This document shows positions 6,277-6,288 of a stretch of 6,288 nucleotides of DNA, piece by piece. Position 1 is the first letter of the stretch; each line of letters opens with the position of its first letter. The notes beneath the pieces were generated by a model that was given only the letters and a program-made list of their open reading frames with translations, was not told where the DNA came from and did not search any database. The stretch is taken from contig CAMHGU010000134.1 of the NCBI GenBank assembly GCA_946184715.1, positions 1 to 6,288 on the forward strand. Direction: 5' to 3'. The position numbers and the translations under genes are program-made. The stretch comes from an uncultured bacterium. GTDB lineage: Bacteria; Bacteroidota; Bacteroidia; Bacteroidales; Muribaculaceae.

Positions 6277-6288
6277 TGGTTACAATAA

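Overview
The window looks like a chromosomal segment of a GC-rich member of the Bacteroidales. A Muribaculaceae-like gut lineage is my best guess, but no marker here proves it. The grounds are promoters of the Bacteroidales type (TTTG, 20-bp spacer, TAnnTTTG), lipoproteins with clear lipoboxes, and the protein sequences of SpeA and TruA.

Left part (1-1054, + strand): the end of a type IV toxin-antitoxin / abortive-infection module. The C-terminal 83 residues of an AbiEi-like antitoxin overlap by 4 nt a complete AbiEii nucleotidyltransferase toxin. This part is visibly more AT-rich than the genes to its right, which suggests an acquired accessory module. It is followed by a 276-nt gap (1055-1330). 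The left end of that gap, read on the minus strand, has a protein-like reading and may be a dispersed intergenic element. A candidate promoter lies at its right end.

Middle part (1331-3055): a + strand lipoprotein that closely resembles periplasmic cyclohexadienyl dehydratase (PheC), an enzyme built on the amino-acid-binding-protein fold. It faces, tail to tail with a gap of only 27 nt, a minus-strand operon.

Right part (2306-5891, minus strand): in transcription order these are a lipoprotein of unknown function, biosynthetic arginine decarboxylase (speA) and tRNA pseudouridine synthase A (truA). speA and truA share one base (TGATG) and are probably translationally coupled. speA and the lipoprotein gene each have a textbook Bacteroidales promoter with a 20-bp spacer.

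Right edge (5892-6288): no intact gene. It holds what I read as a frameshifted, truncated N-terminus of an AAA-type ATP-binding protein (6056 to about 6200). A promoter-like sequence after it points off the right edge.

I see no tRNA, rRNA, CRISPR array, insertion sequence or complete undescribed system. The observations most worth following up are the ATPase remnant, the PheC-like lipoprotein and the protein-like intergenic stretch after abiEii.
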